A DNA stretch of 64,000 nt, taken from JAKLKS01 sp964370855. Lineage in GTDB: Bacteria; Planctomycetota; JAJSAM01; JAKLKS01. Positions 27,293 to 36,089 of the stretch are shown piece by piece. The stretch is taken from contig CAYJMF010000001.1 of the NCBI GenBank assembly GCA_964370855.1, forward strand, positions 176,599-240,598, read 5' to 3'. Position 1 is the first letter of the stretch, and every line of letters starts with the position of its first letter. The translations under genes were made by a program, and so were the position numbers. The notes below the pieces were generated by a model. The model worked only from the letters and a program-made list of their open reading frames with translations, did not search any database and had not been told where the DNA came from.

Positions 27293-29359
27293 ATGGTGAC
27301 GCGCACCCGGAACAGGGTCTCGACGGACGCGCCGCTCTACGCCCTCCTGCCCCTCGCCCTCCTCCTCGCCCAGTGCGCGGCGTCGTCTCCCCCCCCGCCG
27401 CATGCGGTGGGCATCCCCTCCGGCCCCCCCGCATCCACCGCCTCCCTCCGCGGGCGTGTGCTCGGGGCCTTCGATCTCCGCCCCGTCCCGGGCGCCCGGG
27501 TCTCCGCACGGGGAATCGACGCCGAGGTGGAATCGGGCGCCGACGGCTCCTATCTCCTCGAAGGGGTGCCGCCGGGGCTCCGGGGAGTCCAGGTTCGACC
27601 CGTGGACCACCAGCCGCTCGAAGTCCGCCACCACTTCACCGCCGGGGAGACCGGGGAGCGGGACCTGTTCGTCCTCGAGGGCGAGACGCTGGAGGGGGTC
27701 GTCCGCACCGCGGAGGGAAGGGCCGTCGCCGGGGCGTCCGTGGCGACCCGATGGGGAGCCCGGACGACGGCCGACGACCGGGGCCGGTTCCGGCTGCGGG
27801 GCCTGTTCTCCGCCGAATCCGAGGGGGTGGCCTTCCGGGTCGCGGCCCCGGGCTTCGGTACGCAGCTCTTCCGCGTCCCCCTTCCTCCCGGGTTCTCCCC
27901 CCATCGTCACGACTTCGTGCTGCAGCCAGCATGGAGGATCGAGGGACGCGTCCTCCGCGGGGGGATGCCCGTCGCCGGCATCGTCGTGGCCCCCTACCCC
28001 GGGGACATCGAGCTTCAGATCGCCCGCCCTGTGGCGGTCACCGATGCCGAGGGACGATTCCTCCTGGAGAGCCCCTACGGCGGGAGGGGACTCCGCCTCG
28101 TCGCGCGGGAGGAGGACGAACTCCTCGTCGAGACGCCCCCCATCGCCGCGGTTCCCGGAACGACCGTCCGGAACGTCGTCCTCACCCTGCCCGTGCTCGA
28201 GCGGATCGAGGGCGTCGTCCGGTGCCCCGCGGGCCCCCCCCCGGAGGCGATCGACCTCTGCGCCGAGCCCGTCGATCCCCGGGTCGGCGCGTACGAGGGA
28301 GCTCCGCAATCCCCCTTCCGGGTGGCGCGCCTCTCCGTCGACGGCACCTTCCGGCTCCGGCTCCCCCCGGGTGAGTGGACCCTCCTTGCCCGGATGAGGC
28401 TCGAGATGGGGCCGCCGGTGGAGGTCGGGCGGGTGTCCGTTTCCGCGGCCTCCCGCACCACTCCCCTGGAGATCGAGATCCCCGCGGAGGCGTTCGGAAA
28501 GGAGGGATGGCTCCGGGGCCGTGTGAGGGACGAGGAGGGGCGCCCCGTCGAAGGTGCCCGGGTCCACGGGATCGGGAACCCGGTCCTGACCGACTCCGAG
28601 GGGCGCTTCGACTTGAGAGTGAACGCCCTCTTCATGGAAACCAGCGACGCCCTCGGACGTGCGGGAGGCGACCCCACGGAGCTGGAACTGCTGGTCGAGC
28701 GGGAGGGATACCTGCCGGCCACGGCTCCCGTCCTCGTTCCGGGTCGCCCCGACGCCGAGATCATCCTGAGGAAGGGCGCCACCCTGCGCGGACGCGTGGT
28801 CCTCCCCGACGGGATCACGCCCGCCCGCTGCTTCACGGTGGAGGTCCGGGACGACGAGAGGGGAGCGGCAAGGAGCCCGGACCGCCCCCGTGAGCTGGCC
28901 CTCCCCGTGGCGATGACCATCAGCGCGGCCGACGGCCGATTCGAGATTCCCGATCTTCCCGGCGGTCGCGTCGCCGTGATCGTGCGATCCGGGGACCTCG
29001 CGGCCCCGATGGTCCGCGGCCTCGAACTCGTGGTGGGGGCCGTCGCCCCGGAACTCCGCCTGCAGGTCGGACCGGCGCCGGCGCTGGTGGTGGAGGTCCG
29101 CGACGGGGAGGGGCACCCGGTCGCGGGTGCGCGCGTGCACCTCCTTGCCGCGGCTGCGGGCGGGGAGTTCCTGCGGAGCCCGGTCCGATCGGGGGTCTCG
29201 GATGCGGCGGGGTGCGCCGAGTTCCGCGTGCTCCTCGAGGGCTCCTACGGCGTGGCTCTCGTCGACGGCGACGGGACGGAGATCTCCCGGACCCCGGTGA
29301 TGGTCGCGCCCGGCGCCACCACCCGGGCAGCTGTGTCCTGTCCCGGGAATAGGGAATAG
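27293..29359 (+). CDS. Carboxypeptidase-regulatory-like lipoprotein A
   Basis: The protein has 688 residues. The signal peptide PLALLLAQC contains a lipobox (L-A-Q-C), so the mature protein should be lipid-anchored at Cys27. After a Pro/Ser linker come about seven beta-sandwich repeats. The first, GRVLGAFDLRPVPGARV, is almost the same as in the gene at 36090. Later blocks include KGATLRGRVVLPDGITPARCF and SGDLAAPMVRGLEL, which are shared with that gene too (RSGDLIAPMVRGFRI). Function is unknown, presumably structural or binding. The ATG at 27293 is chosen, with GTG 27296 possible. A damaged palindrome lies just upstream and a full one follows its stop. Confidence 0.8.
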   Translation: MVTRTRNRVSTDAPLYALLPLALLLAQCAASSPPPPHAVGIPSGPPASTASLRGRVLGAFDLRPVPGARVSARGIDAEVESGADGSYLLEGVPPGLRGVQVRPVDHQPLEVRHHFTAGETGERDLFVLEGETLEGVVRTAEGRAVAGASVATRWGARTTADDRGRFRLRGLFSAESEGVAFRVAAPGFGTQLFRVPLPPGFSPHRHDFVLQPAWRIEGRVLRGGMPVAGIVVAPYPGDIELQIARPVAVTDAEGRFLLESPYGGRGLRLVAREEDELLVETPPIAAVPGTTVRNVVLTLPVLERIEGVVRCPAGPPPEAIDLCAEPVDPRVGAYEGAPQSPFRVARLSVDGTFRLRLPPGEWTLLARMRLEMGPPVEVGRVSVSAASRTTPLEIEIPAEAFGKEGWLRGRVRDEEGRPVEGARVHGIGNPVLTDSEGRFDLRVNALFMETSDALGRAGGDPTELELLVEREGYLPATAPVLVPGRPDAEIILRKGATLRGRVVLPDGITPARCFTVEVRDDERGAARSPDRPRELALPVAMTISAADGRFEIPDLPGGRVAVIVRSGDLAAPMVRGLELVVGAVAPELRLQVGPAPALVVEVRDGEGHPVAGARVHLLAAAAGGEFLRSPVRSGVSDAAGCAEFRVLLEGSYGVALVDGDGTEISRTPVMVAPGATTRAAVSCPGNRE

Positions 29360-29366
29360 GGGAATA

Positions 29367-29479
29367 GGGGACGCACCCAACTTTCTCACTTTCCTGTGGA
29401 CAACCCCTGCCACGGGCTGTCCCCGGCAGACGCCAGCAGGAGTTATCCACAGGAAAGTGAGAAAGTTGGGTGCGTCCCC
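29367..29479. repeat. GGGGACG palindrome copy 4
   Basis: A 113-bp element. The outer 34 bases of each arm pair perfectly (GGGGACGCACCCAACTTTCT, then CACTTTCCTGTGGA). The right arm contains a perfect TTATCCACA DnaA box, and the left has one mismatch (TGTGGACAA). It fills the space between convergent stop codons of 27293-29359 and 29479-32595 and includes the first base of the latter's stop. Confidence 0.9.
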
Positions 29480-32400
29480 TATTTCCTGAAGTCGCCGGGT
29501 TTGCGGGCTTCGAGCCAGGGTTCTTCCAGGGTGACGGAGTCGGTGCCGAGGACGAGGGTCACGCGGATCGGGTTGGCGGGGCCGGGGGCGAGGGTCAGCT
29601 TCGAGAGGGAGACGGTGAAGACCCCCGTCTCCGCCACGACGGACACCTTCGCCCTGCTGAGGCTCCCCGCGGGGCTCTTCCAGGTCCACTTCCCCTTCTT
29701 CGTCTTCCACCCCTGGTCCCCGGCCTCGACGAAGAGCACCCGGCTCCCCTCCCAGCCGCCGATGCGCAGCGCCGTCGACCGGGCCATGGGATGGAATTCC
29801 TGCGCCTCCGATCCCTCCCCGAAGCCGAAGACACCCGTCAGCTTCACGCTGTCCTTCCCCCCGCCCTCCTTGTCCTTGATGCGGCCTTTCACGACGGAGA
29901 GCGACAGCGTGGAGGGCAGGGTGACGACGGCGGTGTTGGACTTCATGGAGGGGCCGATGGGGTTCACCGCCATGACCATGTAGTGGTAGGTGCGATCCGG
30001 CTCCGCGGTGTCGTCCACCCAGGAGGTCGTCCCGAGCCGGGGCGTCGCGAGCGTGTCGAAGGTGATCCCGTCGGTGCCCCGAGCGACGACGAAGAAGTCC
30101 TCGTTGTCGCTGTTGTCGAGCCAGGAGAGCTCCACCCGCCGGGGCCCCGACGCGACGGCGGCGAGGGCCCCGGGGGTCGCCGGCGCCAGCGTCGGGACGG
30201 CCGGCGTCAGCACGGAATCCGGCCCGCTCGGCGGCGAGGTGCCCTCCGCGTTGGAGGCGCGGACCCGGTAGGCGTACTCCGTCGAGGGGTCGAGCCCCGC
30301 GTGGCCGAACACCGTGATCCCGGCCCCCGTCGACCCCACCGTCGAGAAGGCCCCGCCCGCGACGCTCCTCTCCACCAGGAAGGAGGTCTCCCCCATGCAC
30401 GCGTCGGTCCAGGTCACCTCCACGGAGCGGAGCCCCGTGAGGGAGACGGAGCAGTCCCGCGGCGGGAAGGGGATCTCCGGGAACCCGGCGACGAAGGCGT
30501 CGCTGGTGCCGCCCCCGTAGGCCGCCGCCAGGGGGCCGGCCACGGGCAGGTTCGAGGAGGCGGTGGTCCCGACGAACCGCACCATCCCGCTCCCGTCCAC
30601 GGCCACACCCGTGCCCTCCTCCGCCCCGCTCCCCCCGTAGAAGGTCGAGGAGTGGATCCGCGGGCCCGCGGGGTCGATGAGCGTGACGAAGGCGTCCGTC
30701 GCCCCGCCCATGGAGGTCTGGATCTCCCCCGAGGCGGGGAAGTCGTAGGAGGCGGTCGTCCCCGCCACGTAGACCCCGCCCCAGGCGTCGGAGCCGACCG
30801 CCGCGGCGCCGGCGGCGGCGGCCCCCCCGAGGAAGGTCGAGAAGAGGAGCGTCCCCGCCGGGGAGAAGCGCGACAGGAACGCCTCGGAGCCGCCCTCGAG
30901 GGAGGACCGCAGCGGCGACGCCAGGGGGAAGCCGGAGGCGGACATCGTCGTTCCGACGACCCACGCGTCCTCGACCTCCTCCTCGTCCTCGTCGAGGACG
31001 ACGGTGACGGCCGCGCCCCGGCCCTCGTCGTCCCCCGCCCCCCCGAGGTAGGTGGAGAAGACGGCGGCGGGCGGGGTCCCCTCGATGCGGACGACGAAGG
31101 CGTCCCTCGTCCCGGCCAGCGCCGCCTGGTGGGCGGCGGCGACGGGGAAGTTCGCCGACTTCGTGAACCCCGTGACGATGACGGCGCCGTCGGGGGTGAC
31201 GGCGACCGCCGCGGCCTCGTCCTCGAGGCTTCCCCCGAGGGGCGTCGAGAAGTCGGGGGCGGAGCCGTCGGGCTTGAAGCGCGTGACGAAGGCGTCCCAG
31301 TCCCCCTTGTAGGTCTGGAGCGACGCGACCTTCGGGAAGTCCGAGGAGCCCGTCTTCCCGACCAGCACCGCGGAGCCGTTGGAGGTCACCGCGAGGCCGC
31401 GGGCGTACTCCGTGTCGTTTCCCCCGAGGCGCGTGGAGTAGATCATCTCGTCCCCCGCCGCGGAGAGTTTCGTGAGGAAGGCGTCGTTGCTCCCTCCCGT
31501 GCCCTTGTAGGCGCGGTACGTCGGGTAGTCGTCGGAGGTGGTCCTGCCGGCGACGTAGACCGCGCCGGTCCCGTCCACGGCGACGGCGAACCCCTCCTCC
31601 GTCGCGTACCCGCCGAGGAAGGTGGACCAGAGGAGCGATCGCCCGTCGGCGGCGAACTTCGAGAGGAAGGCGTCGCCGAAGTTCGCGGGCCCCGTCTTGG
31701 TGCCCTGCCAGGCGAGGAGGACGGGGAAGTTGAAGGAGGCCGTGGTCCCCGCGACGCAGAAGGTCCCGTCCGAGGCGGCGGCGACGGCCTGCCCCCGATC
31801 CCAGTCGCTCCCCCCGAGCCAGGTCGCGTACTCCACGGAGGGATCGATGAAGAGCGGAAGCCGGGGATCGCGGGCGCCGAGGAGGATCCCGACGGCCCCC
31901 CCGGGGCCCGGGGAGAACCGCGCGGCGACGGGCCGCCGCCGCCCCCCGCCGTCCTGCCACGCGACGGGTCTCCGGTGGCGCATCACGCCGCCGGCGGTCC
32001 CGACGAGGAGGTCCCCCGCGGCGTCCACCTCGAGGGAGGCGGCCCCCTCGAAGGAGAATGCGATGGGGCCCGGGTCGGCGCCCGGCGCCACGGCGAAGGC
32101 GTACTCGAGCCCCGCCCCGGGGAGCCCGCGCCAGAGGAGATCGACGCCGGGCCAGAGCCCCTCCCGGCGCAGCGACGCGAGGTGCACCACGCCCCTCACC
32201 CACCGGGACGGGTCGCTCCCGAGGAAGTAGTGGCTGCGGCCGGGCAGGGGATCGCGTCCGGCGAGTGCCGCCCCGGGGCGGGCCCCGGGAAACTCCATGC
32301 GGAGGAGATCGCAGGCCGTCCCCTCCCCTCCCGCGCGCGGGAGGACGAAGAGCGCGCCGGCATCCGTGAAGCAGGCCCCGAAGCCGCGGGCCCGCGCGGT

Positions 32401-32595
32401 GAACCGCACCCCGGGATCGGCCTGCCCCCGGTTCTCCTCGAAGTGGAGGGGCAGGGAGGCCGCCGCGGCGGCCGGGGGCGGAGGCGCGGGCGGCGTCCCG
32501 CCGATCCCCCGCCCGGGAGCGCCGCCGTCGGCGAGCCCGGAGGCCGCGAGGGAGAGGAGCAGCCATCCGGAAACGAAGGAGCGCGCGGATCTCAT
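29479..32595 (-). CDS. SBBP beta-propeller protein with fibronectin III domains (paralogue 1)
   Basis: The protein has 1038 residues. A signal peptide (about 1-23, SGWLLLSLAASGLADG) precedes a domain starting HFEENRGQADPGVRF, typical of the N-terminus of SBBP-repeat proteins. About eight propeller-blade repeats follow with the pattern FSTFLGG, then VAVDGxGxVYVAGxTxSxDFP. Two fibronectin III-like domains occur at about 700-890. The C-terminal 120 residues (KGKWTWKSP) are shared with the divergent paralogue at 32820. The protein is presumably secreted or cell-surface. No cell-wall sorting motif was recognised. Confidence 0.85.
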   Translation of the reverse strand: MRSARSFVSGWLLLSLAASGLADGGAPGRGIGGTPPAPPPPAAAAASLPLHFEENRGQADPGVRFTARARGFGACFTDAGALFVLPRAGGEGTACDLLRMEFPGARPGAALAGRDPLPGRSHYFLGSDPSRWVRGVVHLASLRREGLWPGVDLLWRGLPGAGLEYAFAVAPGADPGPIAFSFEGAASLEVDAAGDLLVGTAGGVMRHRRPVAWQDGGGRRRPVAARFSPGPGGAVGILLGARDPRLPLFIDPSVEYATWLGGSDWDRGQAVAAASDGTFCVAGTTASFNFPVLLAWQGTKTGPANFGDAFLSKFAADGRSLLWSTFLGGYATEEGFAVAVDGTGAVYVAGRTTSDDYPTYRAYKGTGGSNDAFLTKLSAAGDEMIYSTRLGGNDTEYARGLAVTSNGSAVLVGKTGSSDFPKVASLQTYKGDWDAFVTRFKPDGSAPDFSTPLGGSLEDEAAAVAVTPDGAVIVTGFTKSANFPVAAAHQAALAGTRDAFVVRIEGTPPAAVFSTYLGGAGDDEGRGAAVTVVLDEDEEEVEDAWVVGTTMSASGFPLASPLRSSLEGGSEAFLSRFSPAGTLLFSTFLGGAAAAGAAAVGSDAWGGVYVAGTTASYDFPASGEIQTSMGGATDAFVTLIDPAGPRIHSSTFYGGSGAEEGTGVAVDGSGMVRFVGTTASSNLPVAGPLAAAYGGGTSDAFVAGFPEIPFPPRDCSVSLTGLRSVEVTWTDACMGETSFLVERSVAGGAFSTVGSTGAGITVFGHAGLDPSTEYAYRVRASNAEGTSPPSGPDSVLTPAVPTLAPATPGALAAVASGPRRVELSWLDNSDNEDFFVVARGTDGITFDTLATPRLGTTSWVDDTAEPDRTYHYMVMAVNPIGPSMKSNTAVVTLPSTLSLSVVKGRIKDKEGGGKDSVKLTGVFGFGEGSEAQEFHPMARSTALRIGGWEGSRVLFVEAGDQGWKTKKGKWTWKSPAGSLSRAKVSVVAETGVFTVSLSKLTLAPGPANPIRVTLVLGTDSVTLEEPWLEARKPGDFRK

Positions 32596-32819
32596 GGTCG
32601 TCACCCCCGGGGCGGACTCCAAAGCCCGAGTGTACGGTCGGCATGATTCCCCGGTCAAGGCCGCGGGAATCCCGCCGTGACCAGGTCTCATGCGACACCC
32701 CGCGCCCGGGACGCCGCCATTGACGGGGACGGGCCGCCGCATAGAATTCACTCCCCGGAGCGCTCCGGCCCGGGGATCGGCGCTGCGCCCCGACGTGAAG
32801 AGAAGAAGGGAGACGTGGG

Positions 32820-35800
32820 ATGAGGAATCACCGCCCCCGGACGATCTGGCTGTTCGCGCTCCTGCTCGCCGCGCTCCCCGGTCCGGGTGCCGCCGCGGAG
32901 CGGGAGGCGACGGTGGAGCGGCCCGCGTTCCTCGGGCCGCGGTGCGCGCCCCCCTTCCTCCTTCCCTGCCGCTTCGAGCCGAACCTCGGGCAGGCCCGCC
33001 CCGGCGTGGACGTCATCGGGCGCGCCGCCGGCCTCCTCGCGCTCCTCTCCCGCGACGGCGTCGACCTCGTCGCCGACGGAGGGGCCGCCGCCGTGCGGCT
33101 CCGTTTCGACGGCGGGTCCGCGAAGGAGCCGTGGCGGCCCGTGGACCCGGCGTCGGGCCGGAGCCGCCACTTCCGGGGCAGCGGGGATGCCCTCCGCGTC
33201 CTCGACGCCCCGCGGTTCCTCGGCGCGATCCTCCCCGACGCGTGGCCCGGCGTCGAGGCCTCCTTCCGCGCGGAGGGAACCGGGCTCGCCTACGGCTTCC
33301 GCCTCGCCCCCGGCGCCGACGGGGAGAGCCTCCGCTTCTCCTTCGAGGGGGCCGACGGCGTCGACGTGGAGGACGGCGGCGGGCTGCGCGTCCTCTCCCC
33401 GCGGGGGGTGTTCCGCCACTCGCCCCCCGTGGCGTGGCAGGAGTCCGGCCGCCGGCGTCTCCCCGTGGAGGCCCGGTTCGCGAGAACCGGGGAGCGGTCG
33501 GCGCGCATCGTCCTCGGCGCGACGGACCCCCGCCTTCCCGTGGTGGTCGATCCCCGCATCGACTTCCTCTCCGCCGGCGGCGGGTCCGGGGACGAGACGG
33601 CCTCCTGGATCGACCTCGACAACTCGGTCCTCGGGTCGGGCCACCTCGTCGCCGCCGGGCCCGACGGGAACCTCACCATGGCGGGCATGACGGCCTCCAC
33701 CGACTTCCCCGCCGTGGGCACCTTCCCCTCGGCGGCGGCGGGGAACGTGGACATCTTCGTGGCCCGCCTCGACGGCATCACCCACGAGGTCCTCTGGACC
33801 GCGTTCCTCGGCTCCTCCAACAACGACGTCGCCAACGCCGTCGCCGTGGACGGCGACGGGCGGGCCGTCGTGGCCGGGAGATGCCTCGGCGCCGGGGGAT
33901 TCCCCGTCACCGCCGGGACCCTCCAGTTCTTCCCCGCGAGCACCGCCGACGGCCTGCTCTTCCGCATCGCCGCCGACGGCTCCTCCCTCGACTTCTCCAC
34001 CTACTACGGGGGGAGCTCCGGCGCGGAGCCCTTCGCCCTGGCCATCGGGCCCGACGGGGACATCGTGATGGCCGGCTCCACCTGGTCCGGCGGGTTCTCC
34101 TCCACGTCCATCCCCCTGAAGGACCCGCTCCAGAACCAGAACATGGGGAGCCAGGACGTCTTCGTCGCCCGGGTCCTGGAGGACGGCACCGGCCTCCTCT
34201 GGGCCACCTACTGGGGCGGGGGGAAGCACGACGTCGGCTGCGACGTCGCCTTCGACGAGGACGGGGGCGTGGTCGTCGCGGGCATGACGCAGTCCACCAA
34301 CTTCCCCGTGGCCGGGACGCCGCTCCAGGTCGGCCTCTCGGGAGGGTACGACGTCTTCCTCGCGCGGTTCGCCGGGAACGGCACCTCCTGCACCTTCTCC
34401 ACCTACCTGGGCGGAACCCTCGACGACGCCGCCGCCGCCGTCGCCCCGGGCCCCGACGGGGCGGTCTTCGTCGGGGGGAGCACGAAGTCCTCCGCCTTCC
34501 CCCTGAAGAACCCCCTCCAGTCCGTCCTCGGCGGCACCGAGGACGCCTTCCTCGCGCGGGTGGACGCGACGGGCTCCTCCCTCGCCCTCGGTTGGTCCAC
34601 CCTGCTCGGGGGTGCCGCCGAGGACCGGATCTTCGGCGTCGCGCTCATGGGGAACGGGAAGGTCGTGGCGGCGGGCGAGACGCTGTCCGACGGATTCCCC
34701 GCCACCTCCGGCGCGATCCAGGCGGAGCGGGCCGGGGGGAGGGACGGCTTCGTCGCGCGCTTCGACCCGTCCGGCGCCTCCATGGACTACGCCACGTTCC
34801 TCGGCGGATCCTCCACGGACCGCCTCCGCGGGCTCGCCGTCTCCGAGGGGATCTACGCCGTCGTCGGCGGCGCGACGGAGAAGGCCGACATGGCCCCGGC
34901 CACGGGGGGCTTCGGCACCTCGGGCGGGATCGAGGCGTGGATCGGCTCCCTCACCTGGGTCCCGAAGTCCCCGGTGTCTCTCTCCGCGACGCCCGTCACC
35001 AGCAGCAGCGTGGACCTCGCCTGGTCCGACCGCGCCGACGACGAGACGGGATTCACCATCGAGCGGGCCCGGGTGGGACAGCCCTGGTTCGCCATCGCCA
35101 CGGTCCCGGCCAACACGCAGGCGTGGCGGGACGGGGGCACCCTCGGCGACGCCGACTACCTCTACCGCGTCCGGGCCGACAACGACGACGGCCCGTCCCG
35201 CTGGTCCGGGGAGGCCGCCGTCACGACACCGCCGGGCCCTCCCGGGCCCCCGCTGCCGCCGGGGGATCCCGTCCTCTCCGTCCTCTCCCCGACGTCGGTG
35301 CGCGTGGACTGGGAGGATCGCAGCGACAGCGAGGCCTTCTTCCAGGTGAGCCGCCGGCAGGGGTCGGGGGAGTGGTCCACCCTGGCCACGCCCTCGGCGG
35401 AGGTCCACACGTGGACCGACCGGGGCCTCCTCGCGGGGCGCGCCTACACGTACACCGTGCGCGCGGGGAACGCGGGGGGGATCTCGCCCCCCTCGGGGAC
35501 GGCCTCGGTGACGCTGCCGACGACGCTGGAGGCGGCCCTCGTGAAGGGGCTCCTCAAGGATTCCCCGAAGCCGGGCAAGGACAGGCTGAAGGTGTCGGGG
35601 ACGCTGGCCCTCGGGGAGGGCGCGGCGGCACCGGGTCTCGACCCGACGGGGGCGGCCGTCGAGTTCCGCTTCGGCGGCTGGGAGGGCCTCGCCCTCCTCC
35701 GCATCCCCGCCGGCGACGAGGGGTGGCGATCGAAGAAGGGGAAGTGGACCTGGAAGAGCCCGAAGGACTCCCTCACGAAGGCCTCCCTCGTCCTCGATCC

Positions 35801-35948
35801 CGCGACGGGGGCGTTCACCCTGAGCCTCTCCAAGTTCACCCTCGCGGTCCCCCCCGCGAACCCCATCGTCCTCTCCATCGGCTTCGCCTCCGAAGGCGGC
35901 TCCCTCTCCGCCGACTGGCTCCCGAAGAACACCACCTGGCGCTACTGA
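32820..35948 (+). CDS. SBBP beta-propeller protein with fibronectin III domains (paralogue 2)
   Basis: The protein has 1042 residues and is divergent from paralogue 1 across a 224-bp intergenic region. Signal peptide about 1-25 (LFALLLAALPGPGAAA). The N-terminal domain contains RFEPNLGQARPGVDV. Propeller blades repeat FSTYYGG, LGGTLDD and VAGMTxSTDFP. Two fibronectin III-like domains follow (about 720-890, for example DLAWSDRADDETGFTIERA). The C-terminal domain includes RSKKGKWTWKSPKDS and LSLSKFTLAVPPANPIVLS and aligns by eye with the end of paralogue 1. The start ATG at 32820 has GGGAG upstream. Export is predicted, with function unknown. Confidence 0.85.
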   Translation: MRNHRPRTIWLFALLLAALPGPGAAAEREATVERPAFLGPRCAPPFLLPCRFEPNLGQARPGVDVIGRAAGLLALLSRDGVDLVADGGAAAVRLRFDGGSAKEPWRPVDPASGRSRHFRGSGDALRVLDAPRFLGAILPDAWPGVEASFRAEGTGLAYGFRLAPGADGESLRFSFEGADGVDVEDGGGLRVLSPRGVFRHSPPVAWQESGRRRLPVEARFARTGERSARIVLGATDPRLPVVVDPRIDFLSAGGGSGDETASWIDLDNSVLGSGHLVAAGPDGNLTMAGMTASTDFPAVGTFPSAAAGNVDIFVARLDGITHEVLWTAFLGSSNNDVANAVAVDGDGRAVVAGRCLGAGGFPVTAGTLQFFPASTADGLLFRIAADGSSLDFSTYYGGSSGAEPFALAIGPDGDIVMAGSTWSGGFSSTSIPLKDPLQNQNMGSQDVFVARVLEDGTGLLWATYWGGGKHDVGCDVAFDEDGGVVVAGMTQSTNFPVAGTPLQVGLSGGYDVFLARFAGNGTSCTFSTYLGGTLDDAAAAVAPGPDGAVFVGGSTKSSAFPLKNPLQSVLGGTEDAFLARVDATGSSLALGWSTLLGGAAEDRIFGVALMGNGKVVAAGETLSDGFPATSGAIQAERAGGRDGFVARFDPSGASMDYATFLGGSSTDRLRGLAVSEGIYAVVGGATEKADMAPATGGFGTSGGIEAWIGSLTWVPKSPVSLSATPVTSSSVDLAWSDRADDETGFTIERARVGQPWFAIATVPANTQAWRDGGTLGDADYLYRVRADNDDGPSRWSGEAAVTTPPGPPGPPLPPGDPVLSVLSPTSVRVDWEDRSDSEAFFQVSRRQGSGEWSTLATPSAEVHTWTDRGLLAGRAYTYTVRAGNAGGISPPSGTASVTLPTTLEAALVKGLLKDSPKPGKDRLKVSGTLALGEGAAAPGLDPTGAAVEFRFGGWEGLALLRIPAGDEGWRSKKGKWTWKSPKDSLTKASLVLDPATGAFTLSLSKFTLAVPPANPIVLSIGFASEGGSLSADWLPKNTTWRY

Positions 35949-35952
35949 AAAG

Positions 35953-36060
35953 GGGACGCGCACCACTTTTCACTTTTCCTCGGAGGAGACCGGCGGCGGA
36001 AACCCGGTTGCCGGTTTCCCGACGGAACCGTGGAAAAGTGAAGAAGTGGTGCGCGTCCCC
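35953..36060. repeat. GGGGACG palindrome copy 5 (GCGCACC subtype)
   Basis: A 108-bp imperfect palindrome opening GGGGACGCGCACCACTTTTC and closing GAAGTGGTGCGCGTCCCC. The centre holds GGAAACCCGGTTGCCGGTTT, itself nearly palindromic. It starts five bases after the TGA of the SBBP gene and ends 30 bp before the next start on the same strand. The subtype is shared with copies at 40525 and 53059. Confidence 0.85.
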
Positions 36061-36089
36061 ATTTCGGGCCCGGGACGTAAGATGGCCCG

